Of a DNA stretch of 64,000 nucleotides, positions 44,310 to 55,970 are shown one piece after another. The stretch comes from Mycolicibacterium aromaticivorans JS19b1 = JCM 16368 (GTDB lineage Bacteria > Actinomycetota > Actinomycetes > Mycobacteriales > Mycobacteriaceae), in contig NZ_JALN02000001.1 in the NCBI RefSeq assembly GCF_000559085.1, positions 1,116,001-1,180,000 of the forward strand, in the 5' to 3' direction. A program made the translations under genes and the position numbers. The notes under the pieces are model-generated. The model made no database searches. It was not told the origin of the DNA and saw only the letters and a list, made by a program, of their open reading frames with translations. Position 1 is the first letter of the stretch, and every line of letters begins with the position of its first letter.

Positions 44310-45868
44310 CCGCGCCCAGCATCGAATACAGCCAAGTCGCCCCGGTATTGATCGTCGTCGGCGTGGCCGTCGCCGGAGTGCTGGTCGAGGCGTTCGCGCC
44401 CCGCAAGAGCCGCTACGCAACTCAAGTCACCCTGAGCCTGGCGGGCCTGGTGGCCGCCTTCGCCGCCGTGGTGCTGTTGGCTCGCGATCTGCACGGGGTG
44501 GGTCAGTCCGCGGTGGTCGGCGCGGTCGCGGTCGACGCTCCCGCACTGTTCCTGCAGGGCACCATCCTGCTGATCGGGGTGCTCGGCGTGTTGTTGATCG
44601 CCGAACGTCGCACACCGGCCGAATTCGAGGACAGCTCAGCAACATTGGACGCCTTCACCCCGGACGCGTCAACGGTGCCGGGCAGCGTCGCGGAGAAGAT
44701 CGCCATCAAGGCGGCGCTGGTCCAGACCGAGGTGTTCCCGCTGACCATGTTCGCGGTGGCCGGGATGATGCTGTTCCCGGCGGCCAACGACCTGCTGACG
44801 ATGTTCGTGGCGCTGGAGGTGTTCTCGCTGCCGCTGTACCTGATGTGTGGGCTGGCTCGCCGCCGCCGGCTGCTGTCTCAGGAATCAGCGCTGAAATACT
44901 TTCTGCTGGGCGCGTTCTCGTCGGCGTTCTTCCTCTACGGCATCGCCCTGCTGTACGGCTACGCGGGCACCTTGAGCCTGCCCGGAATCGCGCGCGCGAT
45001 CGATGTCAATACCGACAACTCCGCGTTGGCGCTGGTCGGCGCGGCTCTGGTCGCCGTCGGTGTGCTGTTCAAGGTCGGTGCGGTGCCGTTCCACTCCTGG
45101 ATCCCTGACGTTTACCAGGGCGCGCCCACCCCGATCACCGCATTCATGGCGGCCGCCACAAAGGTTGCCGCTTTCGGCGCGATGCTGCGCATCTTCTACG
45201 TCGCGCTGCCCGGCCTCAACCACGAATGGCGGCCAGTCCTGTGGGCGGTGGCGATCCTCACCATGGTCGTCGGCACGATCACCGCGGTGACCCAGACCGA
45301 CGTCAAGCGCATGCTCGCGTATTCGGCTGTGGCGCATGCCGGTTTCATCCTCACCGGGGTGATCGCCGCGAACCCGCCAGGGCTGTCGGCCACCCTGTTC
45401 TATCTCTTCGCCTACGGGTTCTCCACCCTGGGTGCCTTCGCCGTGGTGAGCGTGGTCCGCGACGCGACCGGAGCCGAGGAGACCGACATGTCTCGCTGGG
45501 CGGGATTGGGCCGGCGCTATCCCCTTGTCGGCGTGGTGTTTTCACTCTTCTTGCTCGCGTTCGCCGGCATACCGCTGACCAGCGGGTTCGTCAGCAAGTT
45601 CGCGGTGTTCAAGGCGGCCGGGCAGGGCGGCGCGATCCCACTCGTGGTGGTGGGTGTGATCGCCTCGGCGATCGCGGCGTACTTCTACGTGCGGGTGATC
45701 GTGCTGATGTTCTTCACCGACCCGCCGCAGGACGCCCCGGAGGTCGTCACGCCCAGCTCGTTGAGTGTCGCAACCATCACTGTGACCGCGGCCATCACGT
45801 TCGCGCTCGGTGCGCTGCCCCAGCCGCTGCTCGACCTCGTCGACCATGCGGCTAGATTCCTGGATTGA
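44306..45868 (+). CDS. nuoN: NADH-quinone oxidoreductase subunit N
   Basis: This 520-residue antiporter-like membrane subunit has 'FVALEVFSLPLYLMCGLARR', 'KVGAVPFHSWIPDVYQGAPTPITAFMA' (landmarks) and 'LAYSAVAHAGFI'. A hydrophilic loop of about 50 residues after the third helix is longer than in E. coli, as in other mycobacteria. GTG start overlaps nuoM by 4 bp. It ends the nuo set and overlaps the next gene by 1 base. Confidence 0.93.
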   Translation: MTAPSIEYSQVAPVLIVVGVAVAGVLVEAFAPRKSRYATQVTLSLAGLVAAFAAVVLLARDLHGVGQSAVVGAVAVDAPALFLQGTILLIGVLGVLLIAERRTPAEFEDSSATLDAFTPDASTVPGSVAEKIAIKAALVQTEVFPLTMFAVAGMMLFPAANDLLTMFVALEVFSLPLYLMCGLARRRRLLSQESALKYFLLGAFSSAFFLYGIALLYGYAGTLSLPGIARAIDVNTDNSALALVGAALVAVGVLFKVGAVPFHSWIPDVYQGAPTPITAFMAAATKVAAFGAMLRIFYVALPGLNHEWRPVLWAVAILTMVVGTITAVTQTDVKRMLAYSAVAHAGFILTGVIAANPPGLSATLFYLFAYGFSTLGAFAVVSVVRDATGAEETDMSRWAGLGRRYPLVGVVFSLFLLAFAGIPLTSGFVSKFAVFKAAGQGGAIPLVVVGVIASAIAAYFYVRVIVLMFFTDPPQDAPEVVTPSSLSVATITVTAAITFALGALPQPLLDLVDHAARFLD

Positions 45869-46626
45869 TGATTCTCCTCAGCGATGACCACGGCGCAGTC
45901 CGGGTTTTGACGATGAACCGCCCCGAGGTGCGCAATGCCTTGAGCACCGAGTTGTTCGAGGCGCTCTATACCGCGCTCGGTGCGGCCGAGGCCGACGAGT
46001 CGGTGCGTGCCGTGGTGCTCACCGGCACCGATCCGGCGTTCTGCGCCGGTGTCGACCTCAAGCAGGCGCAGAGCCTGGGCATGGACTATTTCGGGCGGTT
46101 CGACAAAATGAACTGCATGAACGCCATCGTCGAGCTGAGCAAGCCGGTCGTCGGGGCGATCAACGGTGCGACCTTCACCGGCGGTTTGGAGATCGCGCTG
46201 GCTTGCGACTTCCTGATCGCCTCGGAGCGTGCCGTTTTCGCCGACACCCACGCCCGGGTCGGGATCCTGCCCGGCGGCGGGATGACGGCGCGACTGCCCC
46301 GGCTGGTCGGGTCCGCCATGGCGCGACGCCTGTCGATGACCGGCGAGGTGGTCGACGCCCGGCGCGCCGAGAAGATCGGGCTGGTCACCGAAGTGGTTGC
46401 CCACGAACACCTTCTGCCGCGTGCGCTCGACCTCGCCGGCCAGATCGCAGAAGTGCCGTCCCCCACCATGTCGGGTCTCAAGGAGATATACCGCACCGGG
46501 ACCGCGGCGGTCACCGGGCCTGCGTTGAAGGCCGAACGAGCGGTGGCCGCCGACTCCCATGTCAGCACCGATGAGCTGGCCGCGCGTCAGCGCGAGGTGG
46601 CCGAGCGCAACAAGCGGCAGATGTAG
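45868..46626 (+). CDS. Enoyl-CoA hydratase/isomerase family protein
   Basis: This 252-residue crotonase-fold enzyme has 'MNRPEVRNALSTEL', 'GTDPAFCAGVDLKQ' and 'GATFTGGLEIALACDFLIAS' (oxyanion-hole loops), and 'HARVGILPGGGMTARLPRLVG'. It hydrates or isomerises an enoyl-CoA. The ATG at 45868 overlaps the nuoN stop, and no promoter gap exists, so it is probably transcribed with nuo. Which substrate it takes cannot be told. Confidence 0.87.
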   Translation: MILLSDDHGAVRVLTMNRPEVRNALSTELFEALYTALGAAEADESVRAVVLTGTDPAFCAGVDLKQAQSLGMDYFGRFDKMNCMNAIVELSKPVVGAINGATFTGGLEIALACDFLIASERAVFADTHARVGILPGGGMTARLPRLVGSAMARRLSMTGEVVDARRAEKIGLVTEVVAHEHLLPRALDLAGQIAEVPSPTMSGLKEIYRTGTAAVTGPALKAERAVAADSHVSTDELAARQREVAERNKRQM

Positions 46627-46717
46627 TCCCTCGCCCAAACCGACAATTCGCCGGGAAAGTGCGAGTAAATCGCAGCAAAACGTCGATTTCAGCATGTGAG
46701 TGATTCAATATCGTCTT

Positions 46718-47602
46718 GTGACAGACTGCGTTCGCACCGGTGCGGCTTTTCTCGGCCTGGTGGTACTGCTCAGCGGGTGCGGATCGCATCCCGATCAGCC
46801 TCGCGAGTCCACCGCCAGTCCCTCGACGGCGCAGGCGAGCCCGGCACAGTCGGACCACCCGGCCGACCCATCCGAGGCAGGCAAAGGCGATTCGCCGGGC
46901 TCGATGATTCCGAGGTACGACGATGCCACCTCGCCGGAGGCCAAGACCGGCCGCGATATCCAAGAGCAGGCCGACCTCCTGAACCATCTTTCGACCAGTG
47001 TCAACAACACCCTCAAACTGCCGCACGACATCCAGTTGGTCGGTAAGCAATGTGACACGGCCAACGCGTATTGGGATCCGGGCGACAACTCGGTGGTGCT
47101 CTGCTACGAAGAAGCGACGGAGGGTCTGGAGATCTACACCAAAGCCGGTGACGCCGATCCGAGGGCATCCACCGTCAACGGCGAGATCGCCACCTTCTAC
47201 CACGAGCTCGGTCACATGGTGATCAGCCTGTACGACCTGCCCATCACCGGTCGCGAAGAGGATGTCGCCGACCAGCTTTCGGCCTACATCCTGCTGACGC
47301 CGGGACCGGACGGCAAAGTGGACCCGGCCAATGTGCAGGCCGTCAAAGACTCGGCACGTGAATTCCAGGGCTACGCCGAGGCCGCCGGTGAACTCGATGA
47401 CAACGACCTCGCCGGTGGGCATTCGCCGAACAAGGTGAGGGCCTTCAACATGGAATGCTGGGTCTACGGTTCGAACCCGGCCGCCAACGGCGACCTGGTC
47501 GGCGACGGCCATCTTCCCCAGAGTCGCGCCGAGCTGTGCGAGGACGAATGGGACAAGCTGAGCCACGCGTGGAGTCAGCTGCTGGGCCCGCACTTGAAGT
47601 AG
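46718..47602 (+). CDS. Lipoprotein with a zinc-metallopeptidase-like domain
   Basis: This 294-residue protein has a signal peptide and lipobox 'VLLSGC' (Cys about residue 21), so it is anchored at the outer face of the membrane. A Ser/Pro-rich linker follows, then a domain with 'FYHELGHMVIS' (HExxH zinc site) and 'EEDVADQLSAYILL', which supplies a further acidic ligand. Conserved Cys pairs (around 'CDTANAYWDPGDNSVVLCYE' and 'MECWVYG...ELCEDE') suggest disulfides. It matches the DUF4344-type putative metallopeptidases. Start is GTG 46718; the earlier GTG at 46700 would add 6 residues. Confidence 0.78.
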   Translation: MTDCVRTGAAFLGLVVLLSGCGSHPDQPRESTASPSTAQASPAQSDHPADPSEAGKGDSPGSMIPRYDDATSPEAKTGRDIQEQADLLNHLSTSVNNTLKLPHDIQLVGKQCDTANAYWDPGDNSVVLCYEEATEGLEIYTKAGDADPRASTVNGEIATFYHELGHMVISLYDLPITGREEDVADQLSAYILLTPGPDGKVDPANVQAVKDSAREFQGYAEAAGELDDNDLAGGHSPNKVRAFNMECWVYGSNPAANGDLVGDGHLPQSRAELCEDEWDKLSHAWSQLLGPHLK

Positions 47603-47626
47603 CTGCGGCACCAGCGTCGGTCACCG

Positions 47627-48514
47627 CTAACCCAGCGCGGACTCGGTGTTGGTGAACGCCGCGAAGCTGCCGTCAAGCGCTTCGAGATGGCCGATGGTTC
47701 GGCCCGTGACGACGTTCGGGTCGACCAGAGCCAATTCTACTGCGGCACGGGCGAACTCGTCATCCGGCGACACGCTCGCGAATTCGGTGCGGTAGTAGGA
47801 CAAGCCCGGTGTCGGGATCGGCCGCGACGGTGCCAGCGCGTTGACCGCGATGTTGTGCCGCTGCAGATCGTAGGCCGCGCACCAGGTCAGGTGCTCCAGC
47901 GCGGCCTTCGATCCGCCGTAACCGGGCAGCACACCACCCGTGAAGTTCGTGTACGGCCCGTCACCGGGCACCCGGGATGCCACGGACGTGACATTGATGA
48001 TCGAGCCGACACCGGCGGCGAACATGTCGGGGCACACCAGCTGCATCAGCTCGTAGGAGGCGAACACGCCGATCTCGAAGTGCCGTCGATAGGCAGTGAA
48101 CGGAATCGTCACGAAGCCCGGCCATTCGGCGTTGGCAGCCGCCGGCACACTCGTGGGCTTCGGCGCCTTCGGTGCGGCATCCGGCTTGGGCGGGCGTCCC
48201 GGCGCGGTGAACGCGGCGTTGTTCACCAGAATCGTGATGGGCCCCAACGCTGCCCGGGCTTCGTCGACCAGGCGGGGAAGGTCGTCGCGATCGAGGAGGT
48301 CGGCGGCAATCGCCACAGCCTGCCCACCGCCGGCTTCGATGGCCGCGACGGTGTCGCCGATGGTGCCCGGCAGCCGGTCGTCCCACTGCTGCTGGGTTCG
48401 CGCCACCACCGCCACCGCCGCGCCCTCGGCGGCCAGCGCCAGGGCGGTCGCGCGGCCGAGCCCACGGCTCGCGCCGGTGACGATGGCGGTTCGGCCGGCA
48501 AGTCGTCCAGTCAT
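47627..48514 (-). CDS. Short-chain dehydrogenase/reductase
   Basis: This 295-residue Rossmann-fold oxidoreductase has 'AIVTGASRGLGRATALALA', 'LVNNAAFT', Ser in 'NVTSVASR' and Tyr/Lys in 'GYGGSKAALEHL'. An unusual Ala/Pro/Lys-rich insert of about 25 residues ('PPKPDAAPKAPKPTSVP') follows the NNAA motif. ATG 48514 has TCAGGAGTG just upstream; ATG 48532 is possible and would overlap the TetR stop. It is downstream of the TetR gene on the same strand and probably shares its transcript. Confidence 0.82.
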   Translation of the reverse strand: MTGRLAGRTAIVTGASRGLGRATALALAAEGAAVAVVARTQQQWDDRLPGTIGDTVAAIEAGGGQAVAIAADLLDRDDLPRLVDEARAALGPITILVNNAAFTAPGRPPKPDAAPKAPKPTSVPAAANAEWPGFVTIPFTAYRRHFEIGVFASYELMQLVCPDMFAAGVGSIINVTSVASRVPGDGPYTNFTGGVLPGYGGSKAALEHLTWCAAYDLQRHNIAVNALAPSRPIPTPGLSYYRTEFASVSPDDEFARAAVELALVDPNVVTGRTIGHLEALDGSFAAFTNTESALG

Positions 48515-48528
48515 CGCACTCCTGACAG

Positions 48529-50313
<1,785 letters not shown>

Positions 50314-50318
50314 CCACC

Positions 50319-51431
50319 ATGCTCGGACCGCTCGACGAATATCCCGTCCACCAGGCGCCGCTGCCGATCGCCTGGCCGAACTCCTCGGACCGGAACTTCT
50401 ACGACCGCAGCTATTTCAACGCCCACGACCGCACCGGCGACATCTTCTTGATCACCGGCATCGGCTACTACCCCAATCTCGGGGTCAAGGACGCCTACGT
50501 ACTCGTGAGGCGGGGTGACACGCAGACCGCGGTCCACGTGTCCGACTCGATCGACCAGGACCGGCTCAACCAGCACTGCAACGGCTACCGCGTCGAGGTG
50601 ATCGATCCGCTGCAGAAGGTACGGATCGTCATGGACGAGACCGAGGGTATGGCCGTCGACCTCACCTGGGAAGGCCTGTTCCCGGTCGTTCAGGAGCAGC
50701 CGCACATCATGCGTCAGGGAAACCGGGTGACACTGGACGCGCAGCGGTTCGCCCAATTAGGTTCCTGGGCAGGACATATCGTCATCGATGGCGAGGAGAT
50801 CGCCGTCGACCCGTCGGTGTGGATCGGCAGCCGCGACCGGTCGTGGGGTATCCGTCCGATCGGCGAGGCCGAGCCCGCCGGTCGCCCGGCCGACCCGCCT
50901 TTCGAAGGCATGTGGTGGCTGTATGTCCCGATGGCCTTCGAGGACTACGCGATCGTCATCATCATCCAGGAGGCGCCCGATGGCTTCCGCTCGCTCAACG
51001 ACTGCACGCGGATCTGGCGCGACGGACGGGTCGAGCAGCTGGGCTGGCCGCGGGTCAAGATCCACTACCGCTCAGGCACTCGCATTCCGACCGGCGCGAC
51101 AATCGAGGCCACTGACGCCAAGGGCGCGACGCTTCGTTTCGATGTGGAGTCGAAGCTGCCCGTTCCGATCCACGTCGGCGGCGGCTACGGCGGCGACTCA
51201 GATTGGATCCACGGCGTGTGGAAGGGCGAGAAGTTCGCCGAGCGACTCACCTATGACATGAACGATCCGGCCATCATCGGACGCTCCGCGTTCGGCGTGA
51301 TCGACCACGTCGGGCGCGCAGTGTGCCACGACGGCGCATCGTCGGTCGAGGGCTGGGGCCTGTTCGAACACGGCGCCCTGGGCCGCCACGACCCGTCGGG
51401 CTTCGCCGACTGGCTGACGGTCGCGCCGTAA
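50319..51431 (+). CDS. Conserved protein, Rv3169-like
   Basis: This 370-residue protein is rich in beta strands: 'IFLITGIGYYPNLGVKDAYVLVRRG', 'VDLTWEGLFPVVQEQPHIMRQGNR' and 'PSVWIGSRDRSWGIRP' (landmarks). It has many Trp and Tyr residues, suggesting a lipocalin-like or CrtC-like double barrel that binds a hydrophobic molecule. It begins 5 bp after the APH gene and corresponds to Rv3169. I do not know its function. Confidence 0.75.
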   Translation: MLGPLDEYPVHQAPLPIAWPNSSDRNFYDRSYFNAHDRTGDIFLITGIGYYPNLGVKDAYVLVRRGDTQTAVHVSDSIDQDRLNQHCNGYRVEVIDPLQKVRIVMDETEGMAVDLTWEGLFPVVQEQPHIMRQGNRVTLDAQRFAQLGSWAGHIVIDGEEIAVDPSVWIGSRDRSWGIRPIGEAEPAGRPADPPFEGMWWLYVPMAFEDYAIVIIIQEAPDGFRSLNDCTRIWRDGRVEQLGWPRVKIHYRSGTRIPTGATIEATDAKGATLRFDVESKLPVPIHVGGGYGGDSDWIHGVWKGEKFAERLTYDMNDPAIIGRSAFGVIDHVGRAVCHDGASSVEGWGLFEHGALGRHDPSGFADWLTVAP

Positions 51432-51438
51432 CCACATC

Positions 51439-52419
51439 GTGAAAGTTCTGACTGCCCTGTTCGGGCCCACCGATGCGGTCGATCGTGCCCGGGCCCTGCG
51501 CGAAGCCGGCGCCAGCGGTGTGTTCACCTTCGAAGGCCCGCACGACGTGTTCGCACCGCTGACGCTGGCCGCCGGCGTCGGCGGCCTGGACCTGATGACC
51601 AACGTGGCAATCGCGTTCCCGCGCAACCCGATCCAGTTGGCCCACCAGGCCTACGATCACCAGCTGCTTGCCCAGGGCCGGTTCACCCTCGGACTGGGCA
51701 CCCAGGTGCGCGCCCAGATCGAGAAGCACTATGGCGCGGTGTTCGACAAACCGGTCGCGCGGATGCACGAGCTGGTCCGCGCGCTGCGGGCAATCTTTGC
51801 CACCTGGGAGACCGGCGAGCGACTGGATTTCCGCGGCGAGTACTACCGCCACACCTTGATGACACCGATGTTCAATCCTGGCCCGAATCCCTTTGGGCCG
51901 CCGCCGATTTACGTCGGTGCGCTGGGACCTCGGCTCACCAGGGCGACCGCGGAGGTGGCGGACGGACTGCTGGTGATGCCGTTCGGCTCGGCGAAGTTCC
52001 TGCGCGAGTCGACGATGCCCGCGGTGCGCGACGGGCTCGCCGCGGCCGGACGGTCCGAGTCGTCGTTCGCGATCGTGCCCGAGATCATCCTGTCCGCGGG
52101 CGAGGATCACGACGCGACGCGGCGGCTGCTGGCGTTCTACGGATCCACCCCGGCGTACCGCCCGGTGCTCGACATCCACGGCTGGGGTGATCTGCAGCCC
52201 GAGCTGAATTCGATGTCCAAGCAAGGCAAATGGCAGGAGATGGCCGACCTCATCAGTGACGAGGTGTTGCACACCATCGCGGCGTGCGGCACACCCAAGC
52301 AGATCGCCGCACACATCCGGGGTCGGGTGGACGGCGTCGGCGACACTGTCTGCCTGTATCAGCCGGGACCGATCGCCACCGAGACGCTGGCCGAGATCGT
52401 CGACGAGCTGGCCCGCTAG
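51439..52419 (+). CDS. F420-dependent LLM-class oxidoreductase
   Basis: This 326-residue TIM-barrel enzyme of the luciferase-like monooxygenase family begins '[29 protein letters not shown]' (landmark) and resembles the TIGR03617 subgroup, which uses coenzyme F420. Conserved '[16 protein letters not shown]' and '[22 protein letters not shown]' segments are present. GTG start 7 bp after the preceding gene. It is an extra gene compared with my memory of the M. tuberculosis block between Rv3169 and aofH. Confidence 0.84.
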   Translation: MKVLTALFGPTDAVDRARALREAGASGVFTFEGPHDVFAPLTLAAGVGGLDLMTNVAIAFPRNPIQLAHQAYDHQLLAQGRFTLGLGTQVRAQIEKHYGAVFDKPVARMHELVRALRAIFATWETGERLDFRGEYYRHTLMTPMFNPGPNPFGPPPIYVGALGPRLTRATAEVADGLLVMPFGSAKFLRESTMPAVRDGLAAAGRSESSFAIVPEIILSAGEDHDATRRLLAFYGSTPAYRPVLDIHGWGDLQPELNSMSKQGKWQEMADLISDEVLHTIAACGTPKQIAAHIRGRVDGVGDTVCLYQPGPIATETLAEIVDELAR

Positions 52420-52507
52420 CCGCCGAAGTCGACGTTCTGCAGGTCGCCACGCGCCCTTTCGCTGCCAAACGTTGGTTTGGGCGAAAGGGACAGGCGACAC
52501 TGGTGGG

Positions 52508-53848
52508 GTGGTGGGTTATGACGTAGTGGTGATCGGCGCGGGCTTCGCAGGCCTGGCAGCCGCACGGGAACTGGTCAAACACGGGCACGAGGTGCTGGTG
52601 CTGGAGGGCCGCGACCGCGTCGGCGGACGCTCGAGCACCGTATCGCTGGCCGGTGTTCCCGTCGACCTCGGCGGCACCTTCGTCGGCCCCACCCAGGATG
52701 CGGTGCTCGCGCTGGCCGATGAGCTCGGCTGCCGAACCTCCCCCACGTACCACGACGGCGCCAATCTCATCCGCTGGCGAGGCAGGGTGCGCTCCTACCG
52801 CGGCACGATTCCCAAGGTGTCGCTGTTCGGACTGCTCGACATCGGCCGGATCCAATGGCAGGTCGAGCGACTGGGCCGCGGCATCGACATCGCCCAACCC
52901 TGGACATCGGCCAAGGCCAAGCGGCTCGACGCGACGTCGCTCGGTGGCTGGTTGCGCTCGGTGGGCGCGAGCGCGTCGTCGCACGACCTGATGGCCATCA
53001 TGTCTCGGGTCACCTGGGGGGCGGAGCCCGACGCGGTGTCGATGCTGCATGCGGTGCGCTACGTCAAGGCAGCCGGGGGGTTGGACCGCATGCTCGACGT
53101 GGTCGGCGGCGCCCAGCAGGACCACTTCCCCGGCGGCACCCAGCAGATCGCCGACGCGATGGCCGCCGAACTGGGTGACCGCGTGCGGCTGAGTGCGATA
53201 GCCACGCGAATCGAATGGTCCGATGACGCGGTCGCGGTCACGTCGTCAGCCGGCGTCGTCGAGGCTCGACGTGTAATCGTGGCGATCCCGCCGGCGCACC
53301 GGCTGAACATCGACGTCGCCCCTGCACCGCCGATCGGCTACCAGCAGCTGGCCCAAAGCTGGCCGCAGGGCGCCCTGAGCAAGGCGTACGTCGCGTATCG
53401 GCGCCCGTTCTGGCGCGACAAAAGCCTGTCCGGGCAGGCGCTGTCCGACGAGGGCCCGGTGTTCATCACGTTCGACGTCAGCCCCGGCGACGACGGCCCG
53501 GGAATCCTGCTCGGGTTCGCCGACTCCCGCGGATTCGACGCCCTCGGCGCCGAGGAGCGCCGCAAGCAAGCACTCGGCTGCTTCTCGGCGTTGTTCGGCC
53601 CGGACGCCGAGAACCCCATCGATTACCTCGACCACTGTTGGGGGGCCGAGACTTTCGCACCTGGCGGCCCGACCGCGGCGGTTCCACCCGGCTCCTGGAC
53701 GGAGTTCGGCAGTCTGCTACGCGAACCGGTCGGACCGCTGCACTGGGCAGGCACCGAGACCGCGGACGAGTGGACCGGCTTCCTGGACGGCGCGGTGCGG
53801 TCCGGGCGGCGTGCGGCAGCGGAAGTGGTTGCGGCGCTTAGGAGCTGA
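52508..53848 (+). CDS. aofH: Flavin-containing amine oxidase AofH
   Basis: This 446-residue flavoprotein starts with the FAD-binding '[19 protein letters not shown]', '[14 protein letters not shown]' and '[13 protein letters not shown]', and ends with the flavin-contact segment '[27 protein letters not shown]' (landmark). It oxidises amines to aldehydes with O2 or another acceptor. GTG start at 52508 (or 52511). It corresponds to Rv3170. Its 3' end overlaps the convergent hydrolase by 11 bp. Confidence 0.87.
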   Translation: MVGYDVVVIGAGFAGLAAARELVKHGHEVLVLEGRDRVGGRSSTVSLAGVPVDLGGTFVGPTQDAVLALADELGCRTSPTYHDGANLIRWRGRVRSYRGTIPKVSLFGLLDIGRIQWQVERLGRGIDIAQPWTSAKAKRLDATSLGGWLRSVGASASSHDLMAIMSRVTWGAEPDAVSMLHAVRYVKAAGGLDRMLDVVGGAQQDHFPGGTQQIADAMAAELGDRVRLSAIATRIEWSDDAVAVTSSAGVVEARRVIVAIPPAHRLNIDVAPAPPIGYQQLAQSWPQGALSKAYVAYRRPFWRDKSLSGQALSDEGPVFITFDVSPGDDGPGILLGFADSRGFDALGAEERRKQALGCFSALFGPDAENPIDYLDHCWGAETFAPGGPTAAVPPGSWTEFGSLLREPVGPLHWAGTETADEWTGFLDGAVRSGRRAAAEVVAALRS

Positions 53849-54782
53849 TGCGCTGCGCGGTCACCGCTGAGATCAGTGTGCGCAGGTGCCCGTTTACGAC
53901 GTCGGGATGCTCCAGGATCGCGCAGTGTCCGCCCGGCGTCTCGACCAGGTCGACCAGGTTGGGCACAGCGTCGGCGATCTTACGGGACTGGCACATCGGC
54001 AACAGCCGGTCGTCGGTGCTGCCGATCACCAGTGTGGGCACCGTCAGGCCGGTGAGGTCGATGTGGCGGGAATTCATCTCGTCGACGAGCACTCGCGCCC
54101 AGGCCCCGCGTCCGCCGGCCGGAGTCTCGGCGAACAGGTCGTGAACCAGCTTGCCGATCGCCGGATCGGCGCCCGCACCCACGGCCATCATCGTTACGAA
54201 CCAGCGGCTGCCGGGCTGGGCGCCCCACACCAGTGGCGCGCCGCCGAATGTCCTGATCATGTGACGTGCGGCGAGCGATCGGCCGGCCGCCAACATGGCG
54301 GGCACCCGCAGCAGGTTGATCTCTTTCAGAAGGTCGCCGGTGGTGGTGTTGATCAGCGCGACGGCGTCGGCACGCCGGGCAACGCGGTGCCGATAGCGGT
54401 CGGCCCAGGAACTGATCGCGATGCCGCCCATCGAATGCCCCGCGATCACCGCTCGTTCGCCCGGACGCAAGGTCGCGGTCAGCACGGAGTCCAGGTCCCC
54501 GGCCAGGTGGCCGAGGCTGTAGCCGGACCGCCGGGGGACGTCGCTGCGGCCGTGTCCGCGATGGTCGTAGGCGATTACCCGGAAGTCGCTGGACAGATCT
54601 TTGATCTGCTGATGCCAGACCCGCAGCGCGCAGGTGATGCCGTGGGCCAGCACGATCGGATAGCCATCGTCGGGGCCGAACACCTCGGTGTGGAGCCGGG
54701 TGCCGTCGGCGGCCCGCACCTCAACTGTCCGGCTGGGCGGCAGGTCGATACCGTTCTTGACGGCCGTACGGGACGCTGACAT
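53838..54782 (-). CDS. hpx: Alpha/beta hydrolase (non-haem haloperoxidase-like)
   Basis: This 314-residue hydrolase has '[18 protein letters not shown]' (oxyanion), nucleophile elbow '[13 protein letters not shown]', acid residue in '[11 protein letters not shown]' and His in '[13 protein letters not shown]'. It corresponds in position to Rv3171c (Hpx). Despite the name, it is probably an esterase or lactonase. It is divergent from bluB. Confidence 0.83.
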   Translation of the reverse strand: MSASRTAVKNGIDLPPSRTVEVRAADGTRLHTEVFGPDDGYPIVLAHGITCALRVWHQQIKDLSSDFRVIAYDHRGHGRSDVPRRSGYSLGHLAGDLDSVLTATLRPGERAVIAGHSMGGIAISSWADRYRHRVARRADAVALINTTTGDLLKEINLLRVPAMLAAGRSLAARHMIRTFGGAPLVWGAQPGSRWFVTMMAVGAGADPAIGKLVHDLFAETPAGGRGAWARVLVDEMNSRHIDLTGLTVPTLVIGSTDDRLLPMCQSRKIADAVPNLVDLVETPGGHCAILEHPDVVNGHLRTLISAVTAQRISS

Positions 54783-54906
54783 GGCCCCCTCCTCGCTCGG
54801 GACGGCGCCACTGCCGCTCCGGGATCCCTAGAGTAACCACCGCGAACGCAATCGAACCGTCGCACCGCGCGGGTCGTTACCGCACCGTGCCTCTTAGGAT
54901 GACCCG

Positions 54907-55551
54907 GTGACCGAGCACGCGTTCACCGACGCCGAACGCCGCGCCGTCTACCGCGTCATCCACGAGCGCCGGGACATGCGCAGGTTCAGCCCAGGGGCGT
55001 CGGTACCCGATGCGGTGCTGGCGCGGTTGCTGGCGGCCGCCCACGCCGCCCCCAGCGTCGGCCTGATGCAGCCCTGGCGGTTCCTGCGCATCACCGACAC
55101 GGGGTTGCGGCACAAGATCCATGCTCTGGTCGATGAAGAGCGCAGGCACACTGCCGACGCTTTGGGTGCCAGGGCGGAAGAATTCCTCGCGCTCAAGGTG
55201 GAGGGCATCCTGGATTGCGCTGAATTGCTGGTGGTGGCGCTCGGCGACGGCCGCGAGAACCACGTCTTCGGCCGCCGCACGATGCCGCAGATGGACCTGG
55301 CTTCAGTGTCGTGCGCGATCCAGAACTTGTGGTTGGCAGCGCGAGCCGAGGGCCTCGGGATGGGCTGGGTGTCCATCTTCGATCCGCAGCGACTTGGCGA
55401 GCTACTGGGGATTCCCGCCGGCGGTGAGCCGGTGGCCGTCTTGTGCCTCGGCCCGGTGCCAGACTTCCCTGACCGCCCTGCGCTCGAACTCGACGAGTGG
55501 ACGTTCGGGCGTCCACTCGCCGAATTCGTCAGCGAAAACCGTTGGAGTTAG
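54907..55551 (+). CDS. bluB: 5,6-dimethylbenzimidazole synthase BluB
   Basis: This 214-residue nitroreductase-fold enzyme breaks down FMN with O2 to make 5,6-dimethylbenzimidazole, the lower ligand of vitamin B12. Visible are 'HERRDMRRFSPG', 'AAPSVGLMQPWRFLRI' and 'GLGMGWVSIFDP', all characteristic of BluB rather than of general nitroreductases. GTG start. It stands alone here, without other cobalamin genes in the window. Confidence 0.87.
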   Translation: MTEHAFTDAERRAVYRVIHERRDMRRFSPGASVPDAVLARLLAAAHAAPSVGLMQPWRFLRITDTGLRHKIHALVDEERRHTADALGARAEEFLALKVEGILDCAELLVVALGDGRENHVFGRRTMPQMDLASVSCAIQNLWLAARAEGLGMGWVSIFDPQRLGELLGIPAGGEPVAVLCLGPVPDFPDRPALELDEWTFGRPLAEFVSENRWS

Positions 55552-55561
55552 CCAGATTCGA

Positions 55562-55915
55562 TTAACCGACGGAGGCGCAACCCACGTACGGGATGCATCC
55601 GGTTGCCCCGCCGGGCCCGGCCGAGCCGCTGGGACCGTTCGGGATCCCGCCGCTGGCACCGCCGCGGTCCGCGGTACCGCCGGGACCATTCGGAATCGAC
55701 CCGGACGCGCCAGACGGGCCGGCCACGCCGCCCGGACCACCGGGAATGACACCGGACGCGCCGTTCGGGCCGGCGGTGGCGACCGGGCAGGGGCTGCCGT
55801 CAGGGTTGACGCAGCCCGGCGCGGGATCGGCGGCAGCGAGTGGAGCGACCGCGATCGCGGCAGCTGCCGCACCGGAGAACAGAACTGATGTCAAAGAGAG
55901 TGTTTTCAGTGCCAT
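55562..55915 (-). CDS. Small secreted Gly/Pro-rich repeat protein
   Basis: This 117-residue protein has a signal peptide cleaved after the 'PLAAA' near residue 29. The mature part holds three 17-residue repeats (52-68, 69-85, 86-102) of the form G-A-S-G-x-I-P-x-G-P-x-G-x-A, then a partial fourth. Four Cys (35, 43, 107, 113) flank the repeats and could form two disulfides. It is exported to the cell envelope; the function is unknown. It is convergent with bluB, 10 bp from its stop. Confidence 0.75.
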   Translation of the reverse strand: MALKTLSLTSVLFSGAAAAAIAVAPLAAADPAPGCVNPDGSPCPVATAGPNGASGVIPGGPGGVAGPSGASGSIPNGPGGTADRGGASGGIPNGPSGSAGPGGATGCIPYVGCASVG

Positions 55916-55970
55916 GCAGATTTCGTACCCGAATTGACGACAACAGAATCGGCGATGTGTCCATCACCTC

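Noticed and set aside
46627..46717. Promoter for the lipoprotein gene
   Set aside because: The short gap is AT-richer, but no -35/-10 pair or repeat could be fixed with confidence.
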